Below, in pieces: positions 33,401-45,394 of a DNA stretch of 64,000 nt. The first letter of the stretch is position 1; each line of letters starts with the position of its first letter. Position numbers and translations under genes: made by a program. The notes below the pieces were generated by a model, which saw nothing but the letters and a program-made list of their open reading frames with translations, ran no database searches and was not told the DNA's origin. Source of the stretch: Mugil cephalus (Eukaryota > Chordata > Actinopteri > Mugiliformes > Mugilidae); contig NC_061786.1 in assembly GCF_022458985.1 (NCBI RefSeq), positions 4,900,001 to 4,964,000 of the forward strand, given 5' to 3'.

Positions 33401-35979
33401 CATTGAGTTAACAATATAACGTGTTACATAAATATCATGTCACATCATTCTGAAGAAAACTGCGTTCAAACTTGAATGCTCAGGCTTACTCATTGATCTT
33501 TTTGTCCCCCTGGTGTATCTGGTGCAGGTTTGAGCTGTCCAATAGGCCCTCTTGCTGGAGAATGAATGTGTCTCCATACAGACTGAGCTTCTGCAGGTTC
33601 CTATGGAGTGAAAAAGAGAGAGACAATGTTAGAATTAAAGATCGTTTTACAGCAACAAGACGCTTTGCCAATGGAGAATCGGTGGGATTACTCCATCGTC
33701 TATATCGTACCTTTGCATTTGTACTTATCTTACACTCGTGTGACATTGCAAATTATCTATTGAGGATGACGTCCGTTTTCTGTTTGTTCTGTCAACATTT
33801 GTGCAAGTCATTATTTCAGTAAGTTGGTTGTCCCCATAGCACACAAGGGATGCTCCAAATCAACAGAAGCAACAGCAGTAACAGTACAGAAGAGCTGAAC
33901 TTTCCTTACCAACCAGCTTAGAACGGGTTCACCTGTTAAACTGCAGCCATTTTGAGGAATTTGGCCTTGGCTCTGTAGACTGTTGAGCAGCCTTCTCTGA
34001 TGCACAGAGCTGTGACTGTCCTGCACCTCGCAGCACTGCTGTCTACAGCCCTTTATATCCTGATACTTAAAATAGATTGGCTAAGATCAAGCAGCAGGCT
34101 TTATGCCAAAAATTGATGCTATGAAAATTTGATGCAGTCGGTGTGTGCACAGAGGTCACGATACACACAAGCGCTTTCTGCGACATCAGTGTTGATGGTG
34201 ATATATTCAGCAAGCACTGTGTGTGCCACATATGACAAAAGCCTACTTACAAGGTGAGGCATTGTGTTTTATGCACCTACTTCCTTTATATCAGCTGAGT
34301 AGAGCTTTGCAGCCTCATGTGGAACTGCTTAGTGCCCTCAAAAAGGAACACAGTGTTGTGTGTTTTTACCCATTCTGAACACATGCCAGCCGAGTTGATC
34401 AATGTGTTTATCGAAACAAACACAAACTTCTCTAGTTTGATATCAGAGCTGAAGTTAGATACAGCTGTTTCCTAATGGCTTGCCCTGATTGGTGGTAAAC
34501 TGTTTGTTCTTGATGGTATAAGAAATCAGATAACTCTGTGTCCTGTTTCAAAAAGGTTTGACTTTTGTGCTATCGGAGATACTTGTGAAATCCAGTCACC
34601 ACCATCCAATGTTTAGAAAAACGCCAGCAACTGGAAACAACTCCACTTCTGTTGCGATCAGTCTGAAATTAAACAAATTCGTCGAGCATGGCGACATCTG
34701 GATTGGTCTGACTTAGACACATGCGAAAAACAATGAGTGAGTGAGTGTAAAGTGGAGCTGAGACACAGACGAGGTCCGTCTGTAGGCTTCTTAAAGAGAA
34801 ACTGTTCGACAGGATGAATTCAGGCAGTGATAAGTTTCCGCCCCCTCAGCATAACCAAGACATAGGTTCACAGCTTTGGAAGGGCACCATTTCCGTACTA
34901 CAAAGCACTGTAGAGAATAATGGAGAATGTTGGAGAAGTGGCAATTGGGATGCTGTGCTGGAATCAGTCTCATCGTTCAAAGGCTTTCCAAAATAAACTA
35001 ACACAGTCATGATGCGAGTGGGGATATTTTTATGCATGCTGCGGTAAAGTATAAACCAAAATGCCAGCGCTAAATATGTCTACAAACACACTGTATATGT
35101 GTGTCAGTGCTGATGTCAGCAGGTCATAGCCAACAAAGCATTCTGTAGAGACCACTAGTGTTGCATTGTATGTCCTGGTGTGGACAGCAATGTAACATGG
35201 CAAAGCAGAACTGGCAACAAAAGAAACGCAGAGCAGCGTTTGACTGGCATTGACCTGATCCGCACATCAGTGTTTGATGGCGGCACATGTCGGACTAAGC
35301 TATGACACACCATTAAATGTCTTGCACGACGCTGGCTGCTGGCTCCACCGCAAAGACACTGACGGCACCATTACGTAACTCCTAATGCCAGGGTTTGTTT
35401 ATAGCTAACGAGGCTAGCGAGTTGCTAACTCGCTGCGACGCAACAAATAACCGTGAACATTTCAACAACGAATGTGTGGTGCGAATCCCTGAAACCGAAT
35501 AAAAACAAATAAACCGTAATGTGAAACGAGTGGTACCTGTTGTTTCGGATGCCAGTGAACACGCACAACACCTGGTCCAAGTAGGTAGCCATGGCGTCTC
35601 TCCATCGCTCCGAGAGTCGCGGGTCGCTGTTGGGATCGGGAGGCTGGTCCGTCCTGTTGGACGACGGGTCGCTGTTCAGGTGACTAAGATTACCTTCCAC
35701 CGGCGCGAGGTCCAGCTGCAGCTCCCGCACGAAAGAACCAAACTTTCGCATGAGGAACTCCAGCCTCGGGGTCTCGTCGGAGCTGGAGCCGCCGCCGTTA
35801 CATCCGCCTCCTATCCGCAGTTTGAGCTCGGTCCACAGTGCGGGGTAGAAGAGACACTCCCTCCACCGTGAGCACACGGCCGAGGCCCGGAGCTTGTCTC
35901 GGTCGGATAGAAAGGAGAATATGTGCACGATAAGCTCGCTGGGCAAAGCCATGGCTCCGACGCCCCCACACAGAGCCAT
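30472..35979 (-). CDS. fbxo33: F-box protein 33, SCF ubiquitin-ligase substrate adaptor
   Basis: FBXO33 recruits substrates (YB-1 is one reported) to the SKP1-CUL1-F-box ligase. Six coding exons: 35537-35979, 33490-33600, 32182-32342, 31824-32032, 31327-31624, 30472-30737, summing to 1488 bp or 495 residues (human about 555, with a longer N terminus). The F-box is in exon 1 (LPSELIVHIFSFLSDRDKLR, then ASAVCSRWRECLFYPALW). Later exons give leucine-rich-repeat-like segments: NLQKLSLYGDTFILQQEG, SNSRQLRWLSC, LRSLALDFSDFTSELCG, LRILKPSLPLERLHLDSY, RNEDPLVLLAWRCTQLAVL, EESIDFDPDQSVYVEGDPVH and the end HRELHAFSMGM. All junctions are in phase with GT/AG borders. Upstream ATG at 35979 (MALCGGVGA) is chosen because it matches the vertebrate start MALCG; a second in-frame ATG is at 35952. 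Confidence 0.95.
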
Positions 35980-36110
35980 GGCGAGCTAAGATAACAACTG
36001 CCCTAAAGCCAACCAGCTATAAAAGAAATGTTGCAACCGTTGTTTTAGAGGTGCAGTAGAGGTGAACATCAGCGACGCTTCCTGCTCTCGGTAAAAACAA
36101 ACCGTTTTTC
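35420..36110 (-). promoter_or_regulatory. fbxo33: CpG-rich fbxo33 promoter and first exon
   Basis: CpG density rises sharply around exon 1 compared with the flanks, and the ATG context is good (GAGCCATGG-type on both candidate starts). Sequence above 36120 falls back to AT-rich noncoding DNA. Confidence 0.55.
35537..35979 (-). CDS. fbxo33: fbxo33 exon 1: F-box domain
   Basis: GC-rich exon with the entire F-box (about residues 10-55), followed by a glycine/serine linker (GGGCNGGGSSS) and EFLMRKFGSFVRELQLDLAP, the start of the substrate-side repeats. The exon ends ...FTGIRNN with donor AACAG|GTACCA. The poly-Gly linker replaces the longer alanine/glycine linkers of mammals. Confidence 0.93.
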
Positions 36111-36119
36111 AGGTTTGCC

Positions 36120-37790
36120 TTCAATACTATTGGAACGCACCACTTATCTTCAAGGCAAGGGGAGCAAAACAGAATAAATAAATATTAAAAAATATAATTC
36201 ACGACAAAACTGCGTTAATATGCATATACATTATGATTATGGCTTTACATATTAAACCATATTAAGACACTCGTGAAAAAAATCTTTCATTCGGGCCAAT
36301 TTGTGTTGGCATCGTTGCATTGTCCAGTGAATGGTTTCGTCCGGACAGGCTGTTATTTTTGCCATTCTGCTGTGCTCCGCGGGGGGGCGGTATTTCTCGG
36401 CAGTAAAAACTCGAGCCAACACGTGATCTTTATTTTGGAGTTATTTCTACCCGGACACACCCCTCTAGTTCATAACCACTGCAAAGGCAGACTGCACGGA
36501 GAGACCAAAACAACACTACAGGAGACATGATAGTGAACAACTCGAAGAAAATTAGATATTCTATATATACTGCAAAATTAATAAAATGGGATAAAAAGAT
36601 AAAAAGATAAAATTGGCATTTTTTGACAAATTTACCTAAACTAAAATCTCTCCTTCATAAAAGTTTTCATGCTCTGAATTCAGTTCTTTGTAATGGAAGG
36701 ACAATTACAAACAACTGAATTGAGAGGGCTTACAGCTTTGAAACTTCTTGGGTCGACCCCCAAACCCAGACCTCAGGAGTTTCTTAATACAGTATCCTAT
36801 CAAGCTCCATTGGATCTGGAAACATTTGTGAACTACTAAGCAACACCTGCAATTCACCAGGTATAGAACTTGAAGTTCCACTTGTAAATTGCCTTACAAG
36901 TTACATTTTTACATCTGTAGAATCTGGTCTGAAACATCTGTATTCTTTAGCTGCTGTGGGTTTAGATGTGAGTCATGTCTGTAGAGTTGCAGAAGGAAAC
37001 AGCTTGACTGTCATCCTCTGGAGAGTCTTACCATCACCATTAGTGAATTTTCCACTGTGATTTACTAAGCGGCAATATGGCGTCAAATCACACTAGCCGT
37101 ATTCTGGTAAAGCAGGATGCTCTCTCCATTTCCTGTCAACTCAACCCAACTCACATTCCAGGCATGATGATCTCCCACCTCCAGCCGTGTATCTCCAAAC
37201 TAAATCCCTCAGAGCCAAATCATATAGTTTGCATTATAGACATATATACATAGATGCCACATTGACTGTGGGGCAACATGCCTACAAAGACGGCCTAAAG
37301 CCATATTGGTACAGTGGTTGCAGAGGCAGCAGTGCATGTAAACTAACAAAGTCACACTATGATACAGGATGCGTGGATTTTTAAAAATGTTGGTTTTACT
37401 ACCTAAATACATAGTCTTCCTAAAATAATATCCTGTTATTTCCTGTTGTAAAAAAAAAAAAAAAAAATCATATTTATTTACAGGTAGCCTATGATGTAAA
37501 AAAAGGATAATAAAGAGTGAGCAAGTTGTTGAAATAAACTCCGACAGGACTGATAGTGGTGAAACAAGCAGCTTCCCTAGAGTCTAAAGACAGCATTTTG
37601 AGGAGACAGTGGTAACTGGAAGTGAAACGAGAAGTTTTTCTAATAATAGTGGTTTTGGTTTAGTAGTGATAAGTCTAATTATGCTCAAATGTAATATATA
37701 CCCTTAAACAAAGACCTGACCACACCTGAACGTTTTTGGGTTCCTTTCGTTCTATTTATTTATTTATTATTTATTCTATCTCTCTCTCTA
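36120..37790. other. Noncoding stretch upstream of fbxo33
   Basis: No exon or clear transposon is seen. It contains an isolated GC-rich patch at 36375-36400, a poly-A run (37449-37468) and short AT-rich repeats. Confidence 0.5.
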
Positions 37791-37795
37791 GCTAT

Positions 37796-37994
37796 ACACT
37801 CACTGGCCACTTTATTAGGTACACCTGTTCAATTGCTTGTTAGCACAAATAGCTAATTAGCTAATCACATGACTGCAAATCACTGCATTTAGGCATGTAG
37901 AGGTGATCAAGACGTTCAAATCGAGCATCAAGATGGGGAAGAAAGGGGATTCAAGTGACTTTGAACACGATATGGTTGTTGGTGCCAGACGGGC
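37796..37994 (-). mobile_element. Tc1/mariner-type DNA transposon terminal fragment
   Basis: Begins with CACTGGCCACTTTATTAGGT, the known terminal sequence of a Tc1-like element widespread in fish genomes. It continues inward (reading the minus strand) through remains of the transposase N terminus, including the MGKKGDSSDFE-like start and the GARRA helix-turn-helix area. It is cut off after about 200 bp by unrelated sequence at about 37995. Confidence 0.75.
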
Positions 37995-38380
37995 TTTTGT
38001 TGCCCTGCAAAAAAAAACAAAAAAAAACCTAGCAGACTTTTTCTTTGCCCCCACCATAAGGTAAACCCATTACTTCTCCAATGTTTCTTTGGGTCACATA
38101 CCCATGGTTTCATCAACCATGTTTGCACATTATGTAAAATCTGTAACAAATAACCACAAAAAGAGAAACAATTAACTCCTGTCACACAGTTTACATATGT
38201 ATTATATGAGGACATGTTTGGTGTCTGGGTCGGGTTATACCACTGGTGGTACTCTGTGTGAACGTGTGGTTGCTGAAAGTTGCCACCAGCTGGCAGGTGT
38301 GGAGTACCAGTGTAGGGAACACATTCTGTGGAAGTTTGTGAAGTTGATGGCTGCATTAGAGTAGTCTGCACTGGTGGCAC
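37928..38380 (-). other. Unexplained open frame (150 codons), likely repeat-derived
   Basis: An open frame beginning MPPVQTTLMQPSTSQTSTEC runs into the Tc1 fragment at its C-terminal end, so it cannot be one natural gene. The Pro/Thr/Gln-rich first 60 residues are not a family I recognise. Most likely a fused repeat fragment. Confidence 0.3.
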
Positions 38381-38519
38381 TCGCTGGTTCCTCTATAATC
38401 ATCATCATCATCAGCTATAAAAGAACAACTGCTGAAGTCATTTATTTATCAGAACATCTGCAGATTTTTGTACAAGCCCCGAAATCAGACAAAGGAAACA
38501 CAATCAAATAAATTAAATA

Positions 38520-38770
38520 TTATACATCTGAATTTATTTCTTTATTCAGGAAAATGATCCAATATTACATATCTGTTGCAAAAGTAACTGCACCTCCAGG
38601 ATTACAAGATAATTTTTATGTTACATTAGAGCCCATCTTTTCCAGTCATTATTCTGTTTTGCTTCAACATCAGTTTGAGGAGCAGGGTCTCTCTGAGGAC
38701 CTTGTTGCTCATGGGGCTTGAAAAGATTACAAAACCACCTCTAAAGATTTCTGAATCCACAAATCCACAA
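38520..38770. mobile_element. Degenerate DNA-transposon remnant
   Basis: Includes AAAATGATCCAATATTACAT and a CTTGAAAAGATTACAAAACC segment, both typical of decayed DNA transposons scattered in teleost genomes. The class is not certain. Sequence to 39170 may belong to the same remnant. Confidence 0.45.
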
Positions 38771-39169
38771 GTCGCTGAAGAAGAAGAGGAAGCTTAAAGG
38801 CGGAGCCATAACATCTGGGGAGCCCCACAGAGAAATCATTTGGATCAGTCAGTACGTCTATGGTTTGCATCTCTGCCTGGACAGTCGGGAAGCTGCTTTT
38901 TTTTTTTGTCTCCGTCCCTCACACTGGTAAAATCGTCAAATAAACAGTGTTTAAGTCCAGAATGACAGGACTTAAGGGGACCTCATTTATCTTCTCCCAG
39001 ATGTTTGAAGAACACCTTGCCAAGGTGTTTGACCATCTGACATTTATCAGGGCCACAAAGACCAGTGGATGTTCTGACAGTGAGGACTGAGCTGTGGTCT
39101 TAGTGGGTTTTCTGCAGGTCTTCTTCAACAGCAGCAATAATGCTGAGAGGAGGTTTGCTCCTGAATCCT

Positions 39170-41300
39170 ATTCATATCTCTAATGATAGTTTTTGCTTTC
39201 TGCTCTTCCTCCTCCTCCCCCTCCCCTCCCTCCTAGCTGCCAACCTTAACTCCTCTTCCTCTTTCAGGAACTGAAAAGACCATGCCAGAGCACGCTCTGA
39301 TCTTCCTCTCTTATTACCAACAGCTGCTTTCGTGGTGTATTGAATCACCTTATTGTGTGATTTCTCCATTTTTTTTTTATTTTTATTTTTTTTTTTGCAT
39401 TTGTCTTCCTTTTCCTGCATACTTTCAGTCAGATTTTAGCTGCTCTTTCAGGTCACCATCTGTTCGTGACTCTGGTGGAGAGAAAACTCACAGATAGTAT
39501 GCAAAGCTCTGCGGTTGCAGCTCAGAGACACAGGACCTTTCAAAGTCTCTGGGGATACATGGAAGCCCAGACTCAAACTTTCAACAGGTGGAATATTTTC
39601 GGGCATTTATCGTTAAAGTTATTTCACCTTTCAATATAAAATCCTCCACAGGTTTGTTTTTTTATTTTTACCTACAGAACACAGGTGTCAAACACATTGG
39701 AGGGTGTACTCTGGCCTGCAGCATGAATTGCAAAAATTACGTAGAAGGCTGCACCTTTTCAATGAAAATAACCGCTATTCCTAATTAAGCCACTGTTTAG
39801 ACAGAAACCTGCACAAACTGCATTTATTTCTCTTAAGAAATTTCATTTTTTTTAAAGATAGTTTATTAAATGTAAACATTTACTTGAAGGTACCCTGCAC
39901 CTGTGTATTTCAGTGAAAGGTTAAGTCAAGCTGCAATAACACTGAGAGAAATAGCAAGAAAAGATCAGATCGCGTACTGAAATGTTCACTGGAAGACTAA
40001 AGCACAATTTTTTTTTTATGTTTATTATACATTTATGAGCTGTAGGAACTGAATGTTTTGATAAGTAGAAAAGAACAAAAGTGAAGTTGTGTGCACAGTT
40101 TCCCTGTATAGGGCAATAGGAGGCTTGTACCTATTTGCTTAGTTAAATCCAGGTGGCCAGGTAGTGTACTTTAAATACCGTAGACTGAAGACTTTCACAG
40201 CAAACAATAATGAACAGGTGGGAACATGTCTTATTATGCAAATCCGTCTTTTAAAAAGCAAAATTGTAACACTAATCCTTTGTTATTTTCTGAGCTGTGT
40301 ATCTCATGCCCTATTAAAGAACCACACATCTGTCAGCAGCAGTAGACGCATCGCAGCTCAGCGCGCTGTGTACAAAGAATCAGTTTTTCACATCTCATAG
40401 GCTGCAATTCCTCTGATAGATTGATAAATAGTAACTATATTTCTGAAAGGAATAGTTTAGTTTGGTACATGGCTGTTGGGTGGAACCCCTCGTTCAAAGG
40501 TGCCAACAAATGGCAACTTATGCTGTATTGGTGAGAAACATGCAAGCATCAGCAGAAAGATCTACACTGACCACAGGCCAAAGAAGAGGTGCCAAGTGTG
40601 CTCCACAAGACAGACAATCATGCTTTGTGTGCCACACATGCAGTGTATACATTTCCCATAGACATGCAATGATCACGACAGTTTAAAAAAAAAAAAAACA
40701 ATATAAAAGTACAATACATTTCATCTGATAACTTGTTGTGGTTAAAATAATATTTATATGATGTTTTTTTCCTACAACAAATGTGTTGTGTGAGTGTTAC
40801 GACTGGATAAGCCACAACAAAAAGGGAGATGCATGTGGCCAGGTCAGGTCAATAAACACTTTTATTAAAGCAAAATATCAAGGACAATGAGTGTTAGCGT
40901 GTGGCTGCGATGGGTCATGTGTGTGCCGCAAAACAGAAGACAAGCAAAACGAAAAAGCAAAAACTGCTCTGGTGGAGGACAAAGGAGAGAGATGGGCCTG
41001 ATCACCAATTAGCACCTGAAAGAAAAGCTACACTCAACCAGTACACTGCCAAACACAACAGAGTAGGCCTCAAAGGCCCCAAAGGCCCCCAAGCCCGAAA
41101 CAATGAGCTCCAGTAAATTGGGCCTAGAAGGACATACATGGCAAATAGAAGTTCAAAAACTTGCTGGTAAAAACATCAATCACAACATTAGGTGAGTGAA
41201 TGGATTATTGTGGATTTACATCAAGTATAACGTCCCTGATCAAATGTGTGTTAGCCGAAACCGGGATAAGTACTTACCTCCAGGGCAATGGGGAGTCTGG
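39170..41300. other. Noncoding stretch with T-rich and pyrimidine-rich tracts
   Basis: Contains a pyrimidine-rich tract at about 39205-39240, a poly-T tract at about 39370-39400, and a possible repeat end near 40850-41100 (AATAAACACTTTTATTAAAG). No supportable exon is present. Confidence 0.45.
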
Positions 41301-41309
41301 AAATAGTGT

Positions 41310-41620
41310 GTGCAGGCAGGATGAGATGAAGACGCTGAGGTTTCCTCTGGGGGAGAGCAGGACGGATAGGATGAGGAATGAGTGCTGAGATAAAGTTACA
41401 GGGGCCAGGGTGAGGTGGTCTGGACATGTTCAGAGGAGGGATAGTGAATATAGTGGTGGAAGGACGTTGAATTTAGAGCTGCCAGGCAGGAGGTCTAGAA
41501 GAAGACCAGAGAGGATGTTCATGGATGTGGTGAAGGAGGACATGAAGGTGGTTGGTGTGAATGAAGAGGATACAGAGGGCAGGGCGAGAAGGAAGCAGGT
41601 GATTCTCTGGAATAGCCAAA
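41310..41620 (+). mobile_element. LINE reverse-transcriptase 3' fragment
   Basis: Encodes EMKTLRFPLGESRTDRMRNE, and after a small internal loss MRWSGHVQRRDSEY, ELPGRRSRRRPERMFMDVVK and EDMKVVGVNEEDTEGRARRK. This is the C-terminal end of a common animal non-LTR retrotransposon polyprotein (family wording RWFGHVQRRD...GRPKRRFMDVVKEDM). It is 5'-truncated and the frame is broken between the two blocks. Confidence 0.85.
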
Positions 41621-41649
41621 AGCAAAGGATTTTGGATCTGTCTTATTTA

Positions 41650-43200
41650 TGTAACATCAGTAAAAATCTAAATGGAGCCTTTCGAATTGAACTGTACCGA
41701 ACGGAGGACAATATCTCAATGAGCATCAGGACGCTCTGTGGCTGTGTTTTCACACTAACGAAACATTTCAAGAGTGCAGTGTTTGCTCTTTGATTTCAAG
41801 CGTTTTGTGAAATGCTCTACTTTTAACTCTAACAAGGCACTGATTATGTTCTCTTTTCTTTTTGGTTTCTGATCTAATCTACAGTGGTATCAACGCATGA
41901 AAGTATTTGGTGTTTTTTGTCGTGACATTTCCCAGTTTTTAATTGTCGCATCAGCCGTTATGTGTGAAACCAGACTGCAGAGCCTCCTCATGCTCAGTGA
42001 GATCATCTTTTCAGCAGATTGCTTGGCTTCGTACTGAAGTATCCATGAGCAAGACACTTAATCCCAGTCGCTGGCTGATCTCGCACCCTCACCAAAGGGG
42101 AAAACCACACTTTCATCCTTTAGAAATGAAAGTGCATCACATCAAATTAGGCTTAATGCCATTGAATAGTGATGTGCACGTAGGAGGACGTGACAAAACT
42201 ACGAATCTCCGCTTCCCGGTTGTGAGATAATCTGGTTTACTTACACCTGCCAAGTCTGATGGCAGCTGTTATGGCTCTCACGCTGATAACATAATGACGC
42301 TTCACACATTACTCTGTGGTAAAGATAAGTGCTTCCCCTGATGATGAATTTGTCTGTGGGAAAAAGAAAAAAGAGAACAATGGAGTGTTGATTGGAGCCA
42401 AGTGCAAGTGGTGAAAATCGAGCGACTGCAGAGGCAACAACAAAAAGAAGACCATCTATTGTTCTTGTCAGCGTAAAGCCTTTACCAGGCTCCTTCTCTT
42501 GTTGCAGCCGGCTAATCAATGGCATCCGTACAAACTCTATCTGGGTGCTCTGATTGCTTCCAGACGTGTTGGTGTCTTCCTCTGAATACTCATCAGGTTC
42601 GGAGCTTTCGCCACACAGATGTCTGTCTGTCTGCACGCCGCACTGCATTATGGGCTATTTTTATGCCACCAAGCCAACATCTGGACAACACAAAAAAAAA
42701 TTGTAAATTATAGAAGAGAAAAAGGATTTCTGACAATCTTATAAAAAATTCCATGTTTACACAAAGATACGGTTCATTCTCAAGAATTCTGAGGTGGGAA
42801 ATAAAGAAAATATATTGAGCTACAGTGGGGGAAGCACATTCAGTTAGATCTCTGTTGAAAGAAATCTCAAATCTCACTCACCTGCTGTATCAGCACACTG
42901 CAGCTCCTCTACAAACCACTGGGTGGCGGTAGAGCTCCATGTCTCAAGTTCATTTCAGCAGCTGCCACAGTCTAGGAATATAAATAAATCAGGCTAAATG
43001 ATATCTAAAAGGCAACATAAAAATGTAAAAATAAAAAATAAATTGTGCCTAAACCCAGAACTTCATTCCAATTCTGAACTATTCCAGGTTTTATTTCCTT
43101 CCGTCATGCTTTACTCAAGGTACGGCATTGGATCTGTATAGATGTGCATTAGAAAGAACGAGTCTGTGAATCCAGATCAGGCCACAGGGACCCATGTAAA
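41650..43200. other. Noncoding stretch
   Basis: No coding or clear transposon features were recognised. Short open frames on both strands here have no protein character. Confidence 0.45.
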
Positions 43201-43206
43201 ATATCT

Positions 43207-43590
43207 ACACTGATCAGGCATAATATTATGACCACTGACAGGAGAAATAAATAACTTTCATCATCATCTTCTGTCAGTACAATGTTCCGCTGGGAAACTT
43301 TTGGACGTGGCATTCATGTAGATGTTAGACGTAGTTGCGTAGCATCCACCTAGACCAGACCAGGCAGCCCCAACCCATAGACCCATAGCAATGACACTCC
43401 TTGATGAAAGCAGCCATCAGACACGAACACAAAAACACTCTAGGAACAACTCAAAAAAACAAAACAAAACATGAACAACAGCACAAGGTGTTCACCTGGC
43501 CTCCAAATTCACTAGATCCTAAACTGATCAAGTGTCTGTGGGATGATCCACAGAGACCCCTCCCCTCAACCCACTGACAACACTGTGTTG
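43207..43590 (+). mobile_element. MITE-like element, copy A (end TGATCAGGCATAATATTATG)
   Basis: Starts with the terminal motif ACACTGATCAGGCATAA and shares internal blocks with the copies at 56007 and 62203: CCGCTGGGAAACTTTTGGAC and CTAGATCCTAAACTGATCAA. The far end is missing. No transposase remains, so it is non-autonomous or heavily deleted. Confidence 0.75.
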
Positions 43591-43639
43591 CTGTGTGGAA
43601 AAAGCAGTTCAAAAAACATTCTTTTCTTCTAGAAAAAAA

Positions 43640-44080
43640 GACAGACAAAGAAATCTAAAGCGTCATAAGACAGGCTCATTGTTCAGATGTAACAGTGAGA
43701 GCTGCTCTTTCCTTCACAGATCTTGCAGTATAGTGGCCAAAGGCAGCAATTAAAAATCCTATTAAGCGCTTTCGTGTAATGCCGGTTTCAGACGCGATGG
43801 CTCGGTCTGATAAGATGGTCTCATTACCTGTATGGTGTCTTTGGCAAGGCCGTGCCTGAGACCAGCTTCCTGAAACAAGACTGTGAATGGGCTCATCTCA
43901 TTGCGCTTTTGTTCCGCGTTATCTTCTCCCTCCTCTTTCCTGTGACCCTGAAACTGATCTCAGAGCATCGCGTTGGATGATGTCTCACTTTTTATAATGA
44001 GTCTGGAAGAGGACCTGTAGCTGAAGATGTGTCCTTTGCAGACGGATAGCTCTCATTATGTATAAAAGAGTGGTGATTAA
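43640..44080. other. Repeat-free noncoding block, candidate conserved element
   Basis: Unique-looking sequence of balanced composition with several homeodomain-like cores (for example CAGCAATTAAAAATCC). It lacks frames, repeat motifs and simple sequence. Conservation is guessed from character only. Confidence 0.25.
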
Positions 44081-44980
44081 CAATAAAATGTGATGTTTTA
44101 AAAGTAATTGCCATGCGTATCCAAAGGAGATAATAAAACACAAAGATAGTTTATAGCAATTATCCTTATTGAATCATATTAAACCTTTAGGATGACAAGC
44201 AAAGATGAAGAAGTTGCCTACGTGCATAAGTTACAGCGTCTATGTCCCACACTGCTCTAAAAGAGCTTTTTTTGTTGTGAATTTAGCAAATTTTATCCAA
44301 CGCACACAAACCAACTAAAGCGGTAGCAGCAAAATCCCATCCGCGTATGTTACGCAATTTGTGAGAAAGTGGCAAAGGCAGATGACATAAGAGAACGTGA
44401 AACCGCGGCTCAGCGAAGGGCAGGATGAAGATGGAGGAGAGGAGGGAGGGGGTGAGCAAGCAGACTGCGAAAGGACTCCAGGGAACGACGGCTAATAGAG
44501 ACCCCGAAGAGAGGGAGATGATCCCTCTCAAGAACAGACTGGTAAGCGGGCGGCCCCTTCACTGGGCTGGCCGCACGAAGAAACCGAAAGACAGACAACT
44601 GGGCAGAGAGTCTGGACAGGAGGCTGGCCATCGAGCATGAGTGTGGTGGAGAGGCTCTTCTGCAGCCAAAGGGTGACATCCAAATTCTGCTGGTGGTTAA
44701 AAAAAAAAAAAGTAATATGGAACTCAGCTTCCACCACCTAAAAATACTGATTTTCCTTTTTTTTATTTTGCACAACGGACATTATGTAAGAAAATATGAA
44801 TTGTGTGCACAATTATTAGGCCAGCTGTAACTACAGTGCTTTCAGTCCATCTAAAATGATGATCAACCTCAAAATATAAGAAAGTAAAAATGGGGTTTTG
44901 GTATTAGTGTGTGTAAAATTATTACGCAACCAAATTCACTCATCTCACTTGTTTATTTTATCTGCCAAAATCAGAATAGT

Positions 44981-45272
44981 GGCTCGGTGGTTAACGCTGA
45001 TGTCTCTCAGCATGAAGGTCTGGATTCGAGGTCTGGATTCGAGTCCAGCTCGGGCCTTTCTGAGTTTGCATGTTCTCCCTGTGTCTGTGTGGGTTTTTTC
45101 AGATACTTTGGTTTCCTCCTCCCTCCAATGACATGCTCGTTAGGCTGATTGGTGATTCTAAATTGGCCCTAGGCGTGAGTGTCAGTGTGAATGGTTATTT
45201 GTTTATGTGTAAGCCCTGCGATAGGCGGGGGACCTGTAACTGAGGATAAGCAGTAGTAGAAGGTGAGATGAG
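44981..45272 (+). mobile_element. SINE-like element with tRNA-type B box, nested
   Basis: Contains a tRNA-like head (GGATTCGAGTCC is a B-box-like match), the block GGTTTCCTCCTCCCTCCAAT, and a GATGAG-type tail ending AGGTGAGATGAG. A 13-15 bp stretch around the B box (GAGGTCTGGATTC) is tandemly duplicated. Same family as 59278-59592. Confidence 0.7.
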
Positions 45273-45394
45273 AACTCAAAATGTAAATTAATTGAATCAG
45301 TCATAACTTTTTGTCCAGAAAGAACCACAACCTCCTCAGAGAAGTGTACAATTTGCCTTCACTGTACAACCCTCCATAAAACAGCTGAATATTT

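Noticed and set aside
39172..39420. Lys/Arg-rich open frame on the minus strand
   Set aside because: Reading of pyrimidine- and T-rich tracts; low-complexity and not a gene.
44425..44640. Open frame with Arg/Glu-rich character near 44.5 kb
   Set aside because: No splice context, no family similarity, and competing frames on both strands. Treated as noncoding.
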